DNA of 40,717 nucleotides from Candidatus Methylomirabilis lanthanidiphila (GCA_902196205.1 CABIKM010000034.1:1-40717), one strand, 5' to 3'. Counted from the first letter of the stretch, positions 31,202-40,209 are shown. Notes: generated from the letters alone by a model not told the origin. A program made the numbers and translations.

Positions 31202-32200
31202 ATGGGTGAGTTGCGACGTGATCCGGTGAGAAATCGTTGGGTGGTGATCGATCCGGAGCGGCCGGATCGAGAGGCGGCCCTCAAGGTGGAGGCGCAGCCG
31301 CCGCCTCCGCTGTCCGGCCCATGCCCCCTTTGTCCAGGCAATGAGGCGATGACCCCGCCCGAGATCATTGCGTTCGGCGAGTCCTCGCGTCAGCGAAATC
31401 AGACCGACTGGTCGGTTCGAGTGACGCCTGACCTGCAGCCGCTATGTCGGATTGAGGGTGATTTCGATCGAAGACCTGAGGGACCCTTCGACGTAATGAA
31501 CGCGTTGGGGGCTCATGAGATCGTCATAGAAAGTCCACAGCATCTTTTGACATGGGCGGAATTTCCGGAGCAGCAGTTAGAGCGGGTCCTGCGCACCTAT
31601 AGGATGCGAAGTCTGGACCTGCGCCTGGATGGGCGGTTTCGATCGCTGATCGTCGTCAAGAATAATGCGGACGCGGCCGGTATCCTCAGACACCCTCATT
31701 CCCATGTGCTGGCGCTCCCGTTCATCCCCTACGGGATTGAAGAGGAACTCCGCGGCTGTCGGGAGTTCTACGCGAGAAAGGAGCGCTGCGCCTTCTGCGA
31801 TATCATCCTCCACGAGCGGGTCTCCCGCGTCAGACGAGTGGTGGAGACCGATTTCTTTGTGGTGCTGGCGCCCTTTGCCTCTCGCTTTCCATTCGAGACG
31901 TGGCTACTGCCTCTCCGGCACGCTTCCGATTTCGGGAAGATCGGCGAAAAGGAGCTGGTCGATCTCGCGAGTCTCGTCAAGCGGACGATGCAGATGGTCG
32001 GAAAGGTCCTCGGCAATCCGTCCTGCACGATCGTCCTGCACAGCACCCCATTTGACGAACCGCACACGCATGACTATCACTGGCATCTTGAGATCATTCC
32101 GAAGACCGCGCCCGTGGCGGCATTCGGATGGGGCGCGCGGCTGTTTGTCAATCCGATTCCGCCTGAGGAGGCGGCTGCTCTGATGGCGCAGCAGATGTAG
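31202..32200 (+). CDS. GalT-like nucleotidyltransferase/phosphorylase (HIT superfamily)
   Basis: 332 aa with the GalT fold: N-terminal RRDPVRNRWVVIDPERP, zinc-type CPLC (C41, C44), second CAFC (C196, C199), active-site HPHSH (164-168) and C-terminal HDYHWHLEIIP. Galactose-1-phosphate uridylyltransferases have HPHxQ, where the second His is the nucleophile and Gln orients the phosphate; here that Gln is His (H168), giving an HxHxH pattern as in HIT hydrolases and nucleotide phosphorylases. The enzyme may therefore act on other NDP-sugars or dinucleotides. RBS GAGGAGAG. Followed after 9 bp by pncA, suggesting one operon. Confidence 0.82.
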   Translation: MGELRRDPVRNRWVVIDPERPDREAALKVEAQPPPPLSGPCPLCPGNEAMTPPEIIAFGESSRQRNQTDWSVRVTPDLQPLCRIEGDFDRRPEGPFDVMNALGAHEIVIESPQHLLTWAEFPEQQLERVLRTYRMRSLDLRLDGRFRSLIVVKNNADAAGILRHPHSHVLALPFIPYGIEEELRGCREFYARKERCAFCDIILHERVSRVRRVVETDFFVVLAPFASRFPFETWLLPLRHASDFGKIGEKELVDLASLVKRTMQMVGKVLGNPSCTIVLHSTPFDEPHTHDYHWHLEIIPKTAPVAAFGWGARLFVNPIPPEEAAALMAQQM

Positions 32201-32209
32201 GGTAACCCG

Positions 32210-32815
32210 ATGTTGCCGCAGGGAGCGCACACGCTCACGCTGGGCCTGGGGGACGCCCTGATCGTGGTGGACGTCCAGAACGATTTTCTGCCGGGGGGCA
32301 GCCTGGCGGTGCCGCATGGCGATGAAGTGATCCCGGCGCTGAATCGCTACCTGGACGCTTTTGCCCGCCGAGGGCTGCCGATTTTCGCCACCCGAGACTG
32401 GCACCCGCCCAATCACTGTTCCTTTCAAGCGTATGGCGGGCCCTGGCCTCCCCACTGTGTGGCGGGGTCAGAAGGCGCGGCGCTTGCCTTCGGCCTCGAA
32501 CTTCCGGCTTCCATGACCCTTATCACGCTCAAGGGAACGCAGCCTGACAAGGACGCCTACTCTGCATTCGACGGAACGGATCTTGACGTGCGACTGCGGG
32601 TTCAGCGTGTGGGACGCGTGTTTGTCGGCGGCCTCGCTACCGACTACTGCGTTCTGTGTACGGTGGAGGATGGTCTGAAAGCCGGATATGCGGTGATCCT
32701 CTTGCAGGATGCCATTCGAGCCGTCAATGTGAAGCCGGATGACGGGGCGCGAGCGGAGGCGGAGATGATTCGACGGGGGGCCATACCGATCCGATGGGAG
32801 ATGCTGGCCGAATGA
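32210..32815 (+). CDS. pncA: nicotinamidase
   Basis: 201 aa isochorismatase-fold hydrolase converting nicotinamide to nicotinate. Catalytic triad candidates: D21 in VVDVQNDFLPGGSL, K108 in TLKGTQPDKDAYSAF, and C147 in GLATDYCV. Metal site: D63, H65 and H69 in TRDWHPPNH. HCV (82-84) is also conserved. Its TGA overlaps the pncB start (ATGA), so the two salvage steps are translationally coupled. Upstream 9-bp gap from the GalT-like gene. Confidence 0.95.
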   Translation: MLPQGAHTLTLGLGDALIVVDVQNDFLPGGSLAVPHGDEVIPALNRYLDAFARRGLPIFATRDWHPPNHCSFQAYGGPWPPHCVAGSEGAALAFGLELPASMTLITLKGTQPDKDAYSAFDGTDLDVRLRVQRVGRVFVGGLATDYCVLCTVEDGLKAGYAVILLQDAIRAVNVKPDDGARAEAEMIRRGAIPIRWEMLAE

Positions 32816-34149
32816 ATCCGCCATCCAGCCTGCTGTTGACCGATCTGTACCAGCTCACCATGTTGCAGGGGTACGTCGAGTACGAGATGGAGGAGCAGGC
32901 GACCTTCGAGTTCTTTGTCCGCAAACTGCCGTCGACACGCAATTTCCTGCTGGCGGCCGGGCTGGAACAGGCGCTGAGCGTCCTCGAAGCGTTGCGTTTC
33001 ACCTCCGAGGAGCTGGAGTGGCTGAGCGGCTGCGGGCTGTTCCGGCGGACCCTCGTTGACTATCTGGAGAAACTGCATTTCACCGGCGATGTGTATGCGA
33101 TGCCTGAAGGTACGGTCTTTTTCTCTGACGAGCCGATCGTGCGGGTCACCGCCCCGCTGCCGCAGGCGCAACTCGTAGAGACACGTCTGATCAACCTGCT
33201 GCACTTCGAGACGCTGATCGCCTCAAAGGCGGCGCGTTCAGTGCTCGTTGCCCCAGGAAAACTCCTGGTTGATTTCGGTCTGCGGCGGGCCCACGGGGCA
33301 GAGGCCGGGTTGCTCGCGGCGCGCGCCAGTTACCTGGCGGGATTCTCGGGGACGTCTGCGGTGCAGGCGGCGCCGCTGTTCGGTATCCCGATCTATGGGA
33401 CGATGGCGCACTCCTTTATTCAGGCCCATGACGATGAGACAGCCGCCTTCGAGCGCTTCGCGTATGCGAACCCGGATAATGTCGTCCTACTCATCGATAC
33501 CTACGATACCGAGGCGGGTGCGGCCAAGGTCGTTTCGCTGGCGCCCAGGTTGCGACAGAAGGGAATCTCCATCAACGGCGTACGCCTGGACAGCGGCGAC
33601 CTTGCGGATCACGCGCACAAAGTACGGCGGATTCTGGATGAGGGCGGGTTGGCCGACGCGGTCATCTTCGCGAGCGGAAATCTCGACGAGTCGATCGTGA
33701 GGCAATTAGTGGCGGCGCAGGCCCCGATTGATGGCTTTGGCATCGGGACGCGGATGGATACCTCTGCGGATGCCCCCTCTCTGGATTGCGCCTACAAGCT
33801 GGAGGAGTACGGTGGAAGGCCGCGCCGCAAACGCTCCGAGGGTAAGGCGACATGGCCAGGTCGCAAGCAGGTCTATCGCCGGTATGACGCCGACGGCCGT
33901 ATGCGCTCCGATATCCTGACTGTGGAGGACGACCCGCAGGAAGGCGAGCCGTTGATTCAGCCGGTGATGCGCGCCGGTAAGCGCCTTCAGGCATCCGTCC
34001 CCCTTGCGGCGATTCGTGAGCATGCGCGCAACCAGCTCACGCGCTTGCCGCACGCGCTGCAAGCGTTGGAGAAAGGGCCGGACTACCCCGTCCACGTTTC
34101 AACCGCACTTCGCGACTTAGCCAAGGCCGTGGACGAACACCGACTCTGA
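32812..34149 (+). CDS. pncB: nicotinate phosphoribosyltransferase
   Basis: 445 aa. LLTDLYQLTMLQGY at the N-terminus, GTMAHSFIQAH around the phosphorylatable His, and IRLDSGDL-like NGVRLDSGDLADHA and FGIGTRMDTS segments identify the family. It joins nicotinate and PRPP to nicotinate mononucleotide, the step after PncA in NAD salvage. ATG 32812 overlaps the pncA stop; the longer frame from 32794 lies inside pncA. Length is usual for the family. No terminator hairpin is seen after it. Confidence 0.95.
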   Translation: MNPPSSLLLTDLYQLTMLQGYVEYEMEEQATFEFFVRKLPSTRNFLLAAGLEQALSVLEALRFTSEELEWLSGCGLFRRTLVDYLEKLHFTGDVYAMPEGTVFFSDEPIVRVTAPLPQAQLVETRLINLLHFETLIASKAARSVLVAPGKLLVDFGLRRAHGAEAGLLAARASYLAGFSGTSAVQAAPLFGIPIYGTMAHSFIQAHDDETAAFERFAYANPDNVVLLIDTYDTEAGAAKVVSLAPRLRQKGISINGVRLDSGDLADHAHKVRRILDEGGLADAVIFASGNLDESIVRQLVAAQAPIDGFGIGTRMDTSADAPSLDCAYKLEEYGGRPRRKRSEGKATWPGRKQVYRRYDADGRMRSDILTVEDDPQEGEPLIQPVMRAGKRLQASVPLAAIREHARNQLTRLPHALQALEKGPDYPVHVSTALRDLAKAVDEHRL

Positions 34150-34232
34150 ATTGACCCCGTTGCTTAAGTCGCCGTAGCCATAGTGGAATTACGCTGACCA
34201 GTAAGGGGCGGCTCGACGGAACCCGGAGAATC

Positions 34233-34261
34233 TTGACGACGCCCTGGGAATACGGGAGAAT
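34233..34261 (+). promoter_or_regulatory. candidate promoter for the leader ORF/helicase
   Basis: TTGACG (34233-34238), 17-bp spacer, GAGAAT (34256-34261). GGAGAATC is repeated directly (about 34225 and 34255). The match in the -10 is modest (4 of 6). Confidence 0.35.
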
Positions 34262-34332
34262 CGCCGCATTCGTTAGTCGTTCGAGGCCAGGGATATGCTG
34301 ATCGATATACTCGATAGTTGGGCAGATGGGAG

Positions 34333-34425
34333 ATGATCATGATGTCGAACCGTATGCTCGAAGTAATGATCGTCGAGTGGTACCAGCGCCATCGCGTGAA
34401 CATTTTGCGCGGAAACGCGAAATGA
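34333..34425 (+). CDS. leader ORF (30 aa) overlapping the helicase start
   Basis: ATG 34333 is preceded by GGGAG. The product starts MIMMSNRMLEVMIVEWYQRH and ends in a basic tail (RHRVNILRGNAK). The stop forms ATGA with the helicase ATG at 34422, so the helicase would be translated by re-initiation. No homology recognised; could be a small functional protein or a regulatory leader. Confidence 0.35.
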   Translation: MIMMSNRMLEVMIVEWYQRHRVNILRGNAK

Positions 34426-37400
34426 ATTCGTGTGAACTGCTCACTCGATTGCTCGACTACATCGGTGAGCAGGCGAAGGACATCAACCCCCGTGCCTATC
34501 GGCTAGCGAATGCCAAAGGATTCCTTAAGCGACGCGCCGAACTCATTGGCCTTCCCGGCGTCGAGTTCGACTTGAACGTCCAAGGCGACCACCTGTGGCT
34601 ACGCGTACAACGCCTGCAGGCGCACAAGCCGCCAGCCCCCGACGAGAACTTCAAGGAGCTAATTCACGTCAGTGAGGACCCGGACGGCGCCAAGCCGGCC
34701 ATCGACGAACCGGCGATGAAAGCGCGCATTGCCGCCGCCGCTGTAGACAAGACGTCAGAAGAGCGCGGTGAGCTTGAGCGGCGCGACCGTGCCGTACTCG
34801 ACCAGGCGCTCGCGCAGTACCTCCCCCTTTGGGAAGCGTGGGCCGAGGGTGAGAAGCCGCGTCGCAGAAGCATCGACCTGTACGGCGAACTCTTCTCCAT
34901 TAAACATCAGCTCGAGGCTGAAGAGACGGCCAACCCAGTCGAACTTGTGTGGGGCGTGGGCATCGCGACTTGGCAACTGAAGTGGCAGGAATCGTCGGAA
35001 AAAACTTCACCGGTGGATTTCGAGTACCCGCTGCTCACTCAGCAGATGGAAGTCGGACTGGACGAAGCGACGATGGCGCTATTCCTGCGGCCGCGGGCCA
35101 CCGACACGCGCTACGAAGGGGACGCGTTCGCCGTATGCCTGGGTCGCGGCTCAGCGGACGTTGAACGGGCTGCGCGCGATCAGCTCGCGCGAAACGCGGA
35201 GCGTCCGGTTTCGCCGTTCGATCCGGGCTCGTACATGGACGTATTGAAACTCGCTGCCGGTAATCTGGATAGTCAAGGCAGCTATCGCACACTGCCCGAA
35301 TCCGACGGCGTCGTGCCGCCGCCAGACGAACACTTAGTCGTCACCGATGCGTGGGTGTTGTTCCTTCGGCCGCGCACGAACAACGTATTGGCCGACGACC
35401 TGCGTCGGCTGAAGCAGCGACTTATCGACGGTTGCGAAATCCCTGCGGGACCGGCGGCGTTGGTGACGCCGCCGTCGGATGAACCTGTACCATTCGCTAG
35501 TATCGAGTTTCGCGGCCTGTCGAGCCGCGGCACGGGCGGCGGCGGCGAACTACGAGAGCTGTACTTCCCCCTACCGTACAACCAAGAGCAGGTGACCATC
35601 GTCCAGCAACTGGAGCAAGCGGAAGGCGTGTCGGTCCAAGGGCCGCCCGGCACCGGCAAGACGCATACGATTGCCAACATCATCTGTCACTACCTGGCTA
35701 CAGGCCGCCGCGTGCTCGTGACCTCTAAGGGCGAGCCAGCGCTCGAAGTCCTGCAGGACAAGATTCCCGAGGAGATCCGCCCGCTCACGGTGGCGCTACT
35801 GACGAGCGACCGCGAAAGTCTGCGGCAGTTCGAAAGCGCCATCAATACGATACAGGCGAAAGTCTCCCAGCTCAACCCCGAACTAACGTGCCAGGAAATC
35901 GAGTACCGGAAGAGCCAGATAGACCGCGCGCACGCCGAACTCTCGGCAATCGATCGACGCGTCGATGAGATTGCTCAGGCGCAACTCGCCGAAATCGAAG
36001 TCGACGGCCGCCCGATGCGCGCGCAACAGCTCGCTGAGCTGGTCGTCAGCGGCCAAGCCGAGTACGGCTGGTTCGACGACGCCGTCACATTGGCACCCAA
36101 ACACACGCCGCCGTTTTCCGAAGAGGAAGCCGGGCGGCTGCGCCAGGTCCGGCGCAAGCTGGGCAGCGACCTCGTCTACGTGCGGGGGCGCGTCCCCGCG
36201 GCCGACGACTTGCTGCCGCCTTCCGACGTGGCCCAGTTGCACGGCGTCCTGATTCGCATGCGCGAAATCGAGGAGCAGGTCGGCAACGGCACGCTGCTAC
36301 CACTGAAAGCCACCACACCCGAGGTACTCGACGCAGCCCGCCAGTTGCTCGCAGCCATCGAAGCCGCCCGCGGTATGTTGTCGGAAATCGACGAATTGGG
36401 CGAGCCGTGGGCACATCAGCTCCGAGTTAAATGCAGAGTCGCCTCATTCCACGCGGAGCGCACCGCGCTGGAGGCGCTGTTCGACGAGATTACCGCACTG
36501 ACCGAGTCCCGCGCCGCGTTGCTGCAGCGCCCAGTAGAAGTACCGGCAGCCGCGTTCACCTCATCAAAGGTACGCGAAGCCGTACAACGCGCCGCTGAGA
36601 CCGGCAGGCCGTTCGGGCTGATGTCTTTCGGCAGCGGCGACGTGAAGAATGTTGTTTCGCAGGTGAAGGTGGCGGGACTCCCGCCCGCGAGCACGGACGA
36701 CTGGCGGCACGTCAAGTGGTTCCTCGACCTGCACCTGCGCGTCACTTCGTTCGTCACGTGCTGGAATCAGTTCGCGCCGATGCTCGCGGCGCCAAGGCTC
36801 GACGGCGGCGTCACTGAGCTGCGTCGCATCGAGATGGTCGCCGCCACTGCACGCAAGGCCCACAGGCTCGCTACCCACCATGACGTCATGCTTGTGCGCA
36901 AAGCAGAACAAGTCTTCGCCCAGGTGCCGGTCAAGTATCTGAACGGTACCTCGGAGGATTTGGCGGCGGTACGCGAGCAATTGATGACGCACTTGACCAA
37001 GGCCGACCTATCCTGGGCAGCGACACAGCTCTCGACACTGCAAGCGAAGCTCGCCGGCACATCCGGGCCTGTCTCGAAAGCGCTGACCGCCTTCATCGAT
37101 AAGAAGCTGGGCAAGCCGGGCCTCGCTGCGGAAGGCATTGCTGCCGAGTACGCGCGTCTCATCGCAGAACTGCGTCGTATCCAGGCGCTCGGCCCTGACC
37201 TCGGATTTGTGCGGGAAGCCGTGGGCCTCCTGGAGGCTGCCGGTACGCCGAAGCTTGCGGCACGCGTCCGCTCGATCGTCGTGCCGCACTACGGCGAGGA
37301 TGCCGCATTCCCGGCCACCTGGCGCCAGGCATGGACCTGGGCGCGGGTGAAGAGCTATCTCGACCAGATTGACGCACGCGAGGAGTTGCTGACGCTATCC

Positions 37401-38927
37401 GCCCGCCGACGCGACATCGAGCAAGGACTGGCAAAGCTTTATCGCGAGATGGTCGCCCGCGCCGCGTGGCTGGAGACGAAACGCAACGCCTCACCCCGCG
37501 TGCTGCAGGCATTGCAGGGCTATGCAACTGCGATTCGCCGCATTGGCCAAGGCACGGGACCGAACGCCACGCGCTATCGGCGGGACGCCCGTCACCACAT
37601 GACAAGCGCAGCCGGCGCCGTGCCCTGTTGGATCATGAGTCACTTCAAGATTTCGGAGTCGATGCCTGCGGATATCGGCGCCTTCGACCTCGTCATCGTG
37701 GACGAGGCGAGTCAATCGGACCTGTGGGCACTCCCTGGCATCTTGCGCGGTAGGAAGATTCTGGTCGTCGGCGACGATAAGCAGGTCTCGCCCGACGGCG
37801 GCTTCATCGCCGCCCAGCGCATCCAGGAACTGCGCGACCGGTTTCTCGCGGAGCAGCCATTCAAGGAGGACATGACCCCGGAGAAGTCGCTGTACGACCT
37901 CGCCGCACGCGTTTTTGCGGCGCGTCAGGTCATGCTGCGGGAGCACTTCCGCTGCGTACCGCCCATCATCGCGTACTCCAATCGTATCTTTTACAAGGGC
38001 GCCATTCAGCCGCTGCGTATTGCGAAAAGTAGCGAGCGCATCGACCCGCCGCTGGTAGACGTGTACGTAGAAGGCGGACTGCGCGACCGGCGCGACTGTA
38101 ACCGCGAAGAAGCCGAATGCATCGCCGCTGAGATTGCCGCGGTGCTCGAAGACGAGCGCTTCGCCGGCCGGACGCTAGGCGTTGTGTCGCTGCTCGGCTT
38201 CGAGCAAGCCAAGCTTGTCGATGAACTCGTTCGCAATCGGTGCAACGCCTCCGAGTTGCTGCGCCGGCGCTTCGAATGCGGCGATGCGCGGACCTTCCAG
38301 GGCAGCGAACGCGACATCATGTTTCTGTCGATGGTTGTCGATCCAGGCAGTTGCAAGGCCCTCTCGGGCAACATGTTTGAACAGCGTTTCAACGTCGCAG
38401 CCAGTCGCGCCCGCGACCGGATGTACCTTGTGAGGTCGGTAGCCGCGTCCCACTTGTCAGATAAGGACCTGAGGCTGTCGTTGCTGCAGCACTTCGATAA
38501 GCCCATCGTCGCCGATAAGGAAGAGGCCGCGATACTCATCGACCGTTGTGAATCTGGGTTTGAGCGGCAGGTGTACTCAGTGCTGGTAGAGCGAGGATAT
38601 CGCGTCATCCCGCAGGTTCGGACCAGCGCGTATCGAATTGACATGGTGGCTGAAGGCGCCGGCGATGTGCGCCTTGCCATTGAATGCGACGGCGATGAGT
38701 TCCACGGACCCGACCGTTGGCCACACGACATGGCGCGGCAGCGGGTACTCGAACGAGCGGGCTGGGCGTTCTGGCGATGTTTCGCGTCGACGTGGCAACT
38801 GTACAAGGATCAAGTCCTCACCGAACTCATTGAGCGCCTCACAACGATGGGCATCGAGCCGCTAGGAGCTATGGAAAGGGCGCCGCAAGTCGTTGACAAG
38901 CGGATAGTAAGGAGAGCAAATATATAG
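34422..38927 (+). CDS. large SF1 DNA/RNA helicase with C-terminal Vsr/DUF559-like nuclease domain
   Basis: 1501 aa from ATG 34422, an overlap with the leader ORF; an in-frame ATG at 34326 is the alternative. N-terminal region (1-360) of unknown fold; split UPF1/Sen1-like SF1 helicase: Q-motif NQEQVTIV, Walker A GPPGTGKT (about 408), a long helical insertion (about 440-1060), Walker B DLVIVDEASQ (about 1085), GDDKQVSP, REHFRC, QGSERDIMF and NVAASRARDRMYLV. The last about 120 residues resemble a PD-(D/E)XK nuclease (RIDMV ... LAIECDGDEFH ... GWAFWRC). Similar helicase-nucleases occur in anti-phage islands, but no defense partner is visible, so a role in defense or in DNA repair is inference. 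Confidence 0.85.
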   Translation: MNSCELLTRLLDYIGEQAKDINPRAYRLANAKGFLKRRAELIGLPGVEFDLNVQGDHLWLRVQRLQAHKPPAPDENFKELIHVSEDPDGAKPAIDEPAMKARIAAAAVDKTSEERGELERRDRAVLDQALAQYLPLWEAWAEGEKPRRRSIDLYGELFSIKHQLEAEETANPVELVWGVGIATWQLKWQESSEKTSPVDFEYPLLTQQMEVGLDEATMALFLRPRATDTRYEGDAFAVCLGRGSADVERAARDQLARNAERPVSPFDPGSYMDVLKLAAGNLDSQGSYRTLPESDGVVPPPDEHLVVTDAWVLFLRPRTNNVLADDLRRLKQRLIDGCEIPAGPAALVTPPSDEPVPFASIEFRGLSSRGTGGGGELRELYFPLPYNQEQVTIVQQLEQAEGVSVQGPPGTGKTHTIANIICHYLATGRRVLVTSKGEPALEVLQDKIPEEIRPLTVALLTSDRESLRQFESAINTIQAKVSQLNPELTCQEIEYRKSQIDRAHAELSAIDRRVDEIAQAQLAEIEVDGRPMRAQQLAELVVSGQAEYGWFDDAVTLAPKHTPPFSEEEAGRLRQVRRKLGSDLVYVRGRVPAADDLLPPSDVAQLHGVLIRMREIEEQVGNGTLLPLKATTPEVLDAARQLLAAIEAARGMLSEIDELGEPWAHQLRVKCRVASFHAERTALEALFDEITALTESRAALLQRPVEVPAAAFTSSKVREAVQRAAETGRPFGLMSFGSGDVKNVVSQVKVAGLPPASTDDWRHVKWFLDLHLRVTSFVTCWNQFAPMLAAPRLDGGVTELRRIEMVAATARKAHRLATHHDVMLVRKAEQVFAQVPVKYLNGTSEDLAAVREQLMTHLTKADLSWAATQLSTLQAKLAGTSGPVSKALTAFIDKKLGKPGLAAEGIAAEYARLIAELRRIQALGPDLGFVREAVGLLEAAGTPKLAARVRSIVVPHYGEDAAFPATWRQAWTWARVKSYLDQIDAREELLTLSARRRDIEQGLAKLYREMVARAAWLETKRNASPRVLQALQGYATAIRRIGQGTGPNATRYRRDARHHMTSAAGAVPCWIMSHFKISESMPADIGAFDLVIVDEASQSDLWALPGILRGRKILVVGDDKQVSPDGGFIAAQRIQELRDRFLAEQPFKEDMTPEKSLYDLAARVFAARQVMLREHFRCVPPIIAYSNRIFYKGAIQPLRIAKSSERIDPPLVDVYVEGGLRDRRDCNREEAECIAAEIAAVLEDERFAGRTLGVVSLLGFEQAKLVDELVRNRCNASELLRRRFECGDARTFQGSERDIMFLSMVVDPGSCKALSGNMFEQRFNVAASRARDRMYLVRSVAASHLSDKDLRLSLLQHFDKPIVADKEEAAILIDRCESGFERQVYSVLVERGYRVIPQVRTSAYRIDMVAEGAGDVRLAIECDGDEFHGPDRWPHDMARQRVLERAGWAFWRCFASTWQLYKDQVLTELIERLTTMGIEPLGAMERAPQVVDKRIVRRANI

Positions 38928-39050
38928 GCTGCGGCGGTTCATGCACTGTATCCAAGCGGCACATGGCAAAGGCGCTCGCGCTTCAGGGGTTGCCGCCTAT
39001 GAGAATCGGGGAAGGAGAGACCTACGAATCAAACGCTACCTGGAGGACGT

Positions 39051-39287
39051 ATGAAAACGCCTATAAAGCCGTTTGCGCTGTGTATCGATAACACGGACTA
39101 TGAGGCATCACTCATTCTTGGAAAAGTCTATCGTATTCTTTTGGATCCAAGAGCGGCCAAGGATGACCTTGTGCGCATCGTCGATGAAAGCGGCGAAGAC
39201 TACCTCTACCACAAGGAGCATTTTGTTTTTGTAGATTTTCCGAAGGCAGTGAAAAACAAAATCCTCGCCTTTGCCACTGCTGCGTAA
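39051..39287 (+). CDS. small conserved protein of unknown function
   Basis: 78 aa: begins MKTPIKPFALCIDNTDYEAS, then LGKVYRILLDPRAAKDDLVR and DESGEDYLYHKEHFVFVDFP. The alternating beta pattern suggests a small barrel (SH3-like). I recall related small proteins (ALCIDNxGYEASL ... IDESGEDYLYP) in many environmental genomes without known function. Strong RBS (CTGGAGGACGT) before ATG 39051. Stands alone between the helicase and a tRNA gene. Confidence 0.75.
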   Translation: MKTPIKPFALCIDNTDYEASLILGKVYRILLDPRAAKDDLVRIVDESGEDYLYHKEHFVFVDFPKAVKNKILAFATAA

Positions 39288-39322
39288 CTCCAATCCCGGT
39301 ACTCCAAATCCGTTCTAGCGGC

Positions 39323-39351
39323 TTGACCGTCCACAGCGGTCATGCTACAGT
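39323..39351 (+). promoter_or_regulatory. candidate promoter of the tRNA-Arg gene
   Basis: TTGACC (39323-39328), 17-bp spacer, TACAGT (39346-39351), 26 bp upstream of the mature tRNA 5' end. Confidence 0.55.
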
Positions 39352-39377
39352 CTGCGCGTTCCTTCCGAAATAACCCT

Positions 39378-39455
39378 GCGCCCGTAGCTCAGCCCGGATA
39401 GAGCGTTTGCCTGCGGAGCAAAAGGCCGGCAGTTCAAATCTGCCCGGGCGCACCA
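39378..39455 (+). tRNA. tRNA-Arg (anticodon GCG), CCA encoded
   Basis: Acceptor GCGCCCG (39378-39384) pairs with CGGGCGC (39445-39451); D-stem GCTC/GAGC with a 10-nt loop; anticodon stem TTTGC/GCAAA with loop CTGCGGA, so the anticodon is GCG (39413-39415), reading CGC/CGU; variable loop AGGCC; T-stem GGCAG/CTGCC with loop TTCAAAT; discriminator A followed by encoded CCA. Most bacteria use ACG (inosine-modified) for this codon box. tRNA genes are also common integration sites, and the sequence after it looks degraded. Confidence 0.93.
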
Positions 39456-39585
39456 CCACAATCCCCTCTCGTTATAATTTGTCTTGCCGCCCCTGCCCGG
39501 GTGCCAGGTTCCGGTTCCCGTTTCGCCACCCAAAATGCTTGACAGCCTCCCCTGACTGTGGCAGATCCTCGTACATTGGGGGGGT

Positions 39586-39806
39586 GAGTGGTCAGCAAAT
39601 TCAAGCGGCAAGCTGGCTGGTGAGCCGCCAGAGATAGTCTTCGCAGGGAAGACTTGGGCGCGATGGTGCATGTGTACGAGCCCGATGGGCTTGAGGAGGA
39701 GTTCGTGATAGGCATTCGTCTCTCCCATCGGTCCTTTTCCCTTGACCTCTGCCTCAACCAGGAATTACCATCGGGCCACCTCGACAGCGCCACCTGTTCC
39801 CGGTGA
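39586..39806 (+). pseudogene. probable frameshifted remnant of an unknown gene
   Basis: One frame reads EWSANSSGKLAG then EPPEIVFAGKTWAR up to about 39660; the next frame continues directly with MVHVYEPDGLEEEFVIGIRL from 39663 to a TGA at 39804-39806. The two pieces look like one protein broken by a shift around 39660. The second piece alone could be a 47-residue ORF. I do not recognise the family. No start with a Shine-Dalgarno is apparent. Confidence 0.35.
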
Positions 39807-39888
39807 AGAGGAGGGTGTGTGGTCATGGCGGCTGATGAGAACCCACAACCAACCCGACCAACGTTCAGATAGAGGCATACATATGCGC

Positions 39889-39931
39889 GGCCCTTCAAGG
39901 TACGGGAAGCCCTGAAGGGCCGTCGTCTTTT
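39889..39931 (+). terminator. Rho-independent terminator
   Basis: GGCCCTTCA (39889-39897) pairs with TGAAGGGCC (39913-39921), a 9-bp stem with a 15-nt loop, followed by GTCGTCTTTTC. It closes whatever is transcribed through the remnant region. Between it and 40210 there is no gene; the stretch is AT-richer than the rest. Confidence 0.7.
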
Positions 39932-40052
39932 CAGGGGCAAGCGCTGGCTGCCACGATGATCGAGACCCATGGTGTGAATCGGGGCGGTAAGGGAGTTTAT
40001 AGTGCGGTGGATCAACTTGGGATTGATTCGGGCCCACTGTAGTCGGCAAAGG

Positions 40053-40077
40053 CTGACAATAGTGCAGTGTTTGTCAG
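40053..40077. promoter_or_regulatory. inverted repeat upstream of the trypsin-like gene
   Basis: CTGACAA (40053-40059) and TTGTCAG (40071-40077) are perfect complements with an 11-nt centre; TTTGTCA recurs 14 bp further on. About 130 bp upstream of the proposed TTG start, in AT-rich sequence; possible operator. Confidence 0.35.
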
Positions 40078-40209
40078 GTCATTTGTCATTGTTAACTAGC
40101 GAAAAAGATGACAGGATTGCCCATATTTATGAAATCGTCGATTAGGATAGTTGACCGACTCTCTTAGGGGTTATGCGCTTCGAGAGATCATCATCGGCCG
40201 GAGTTGACT

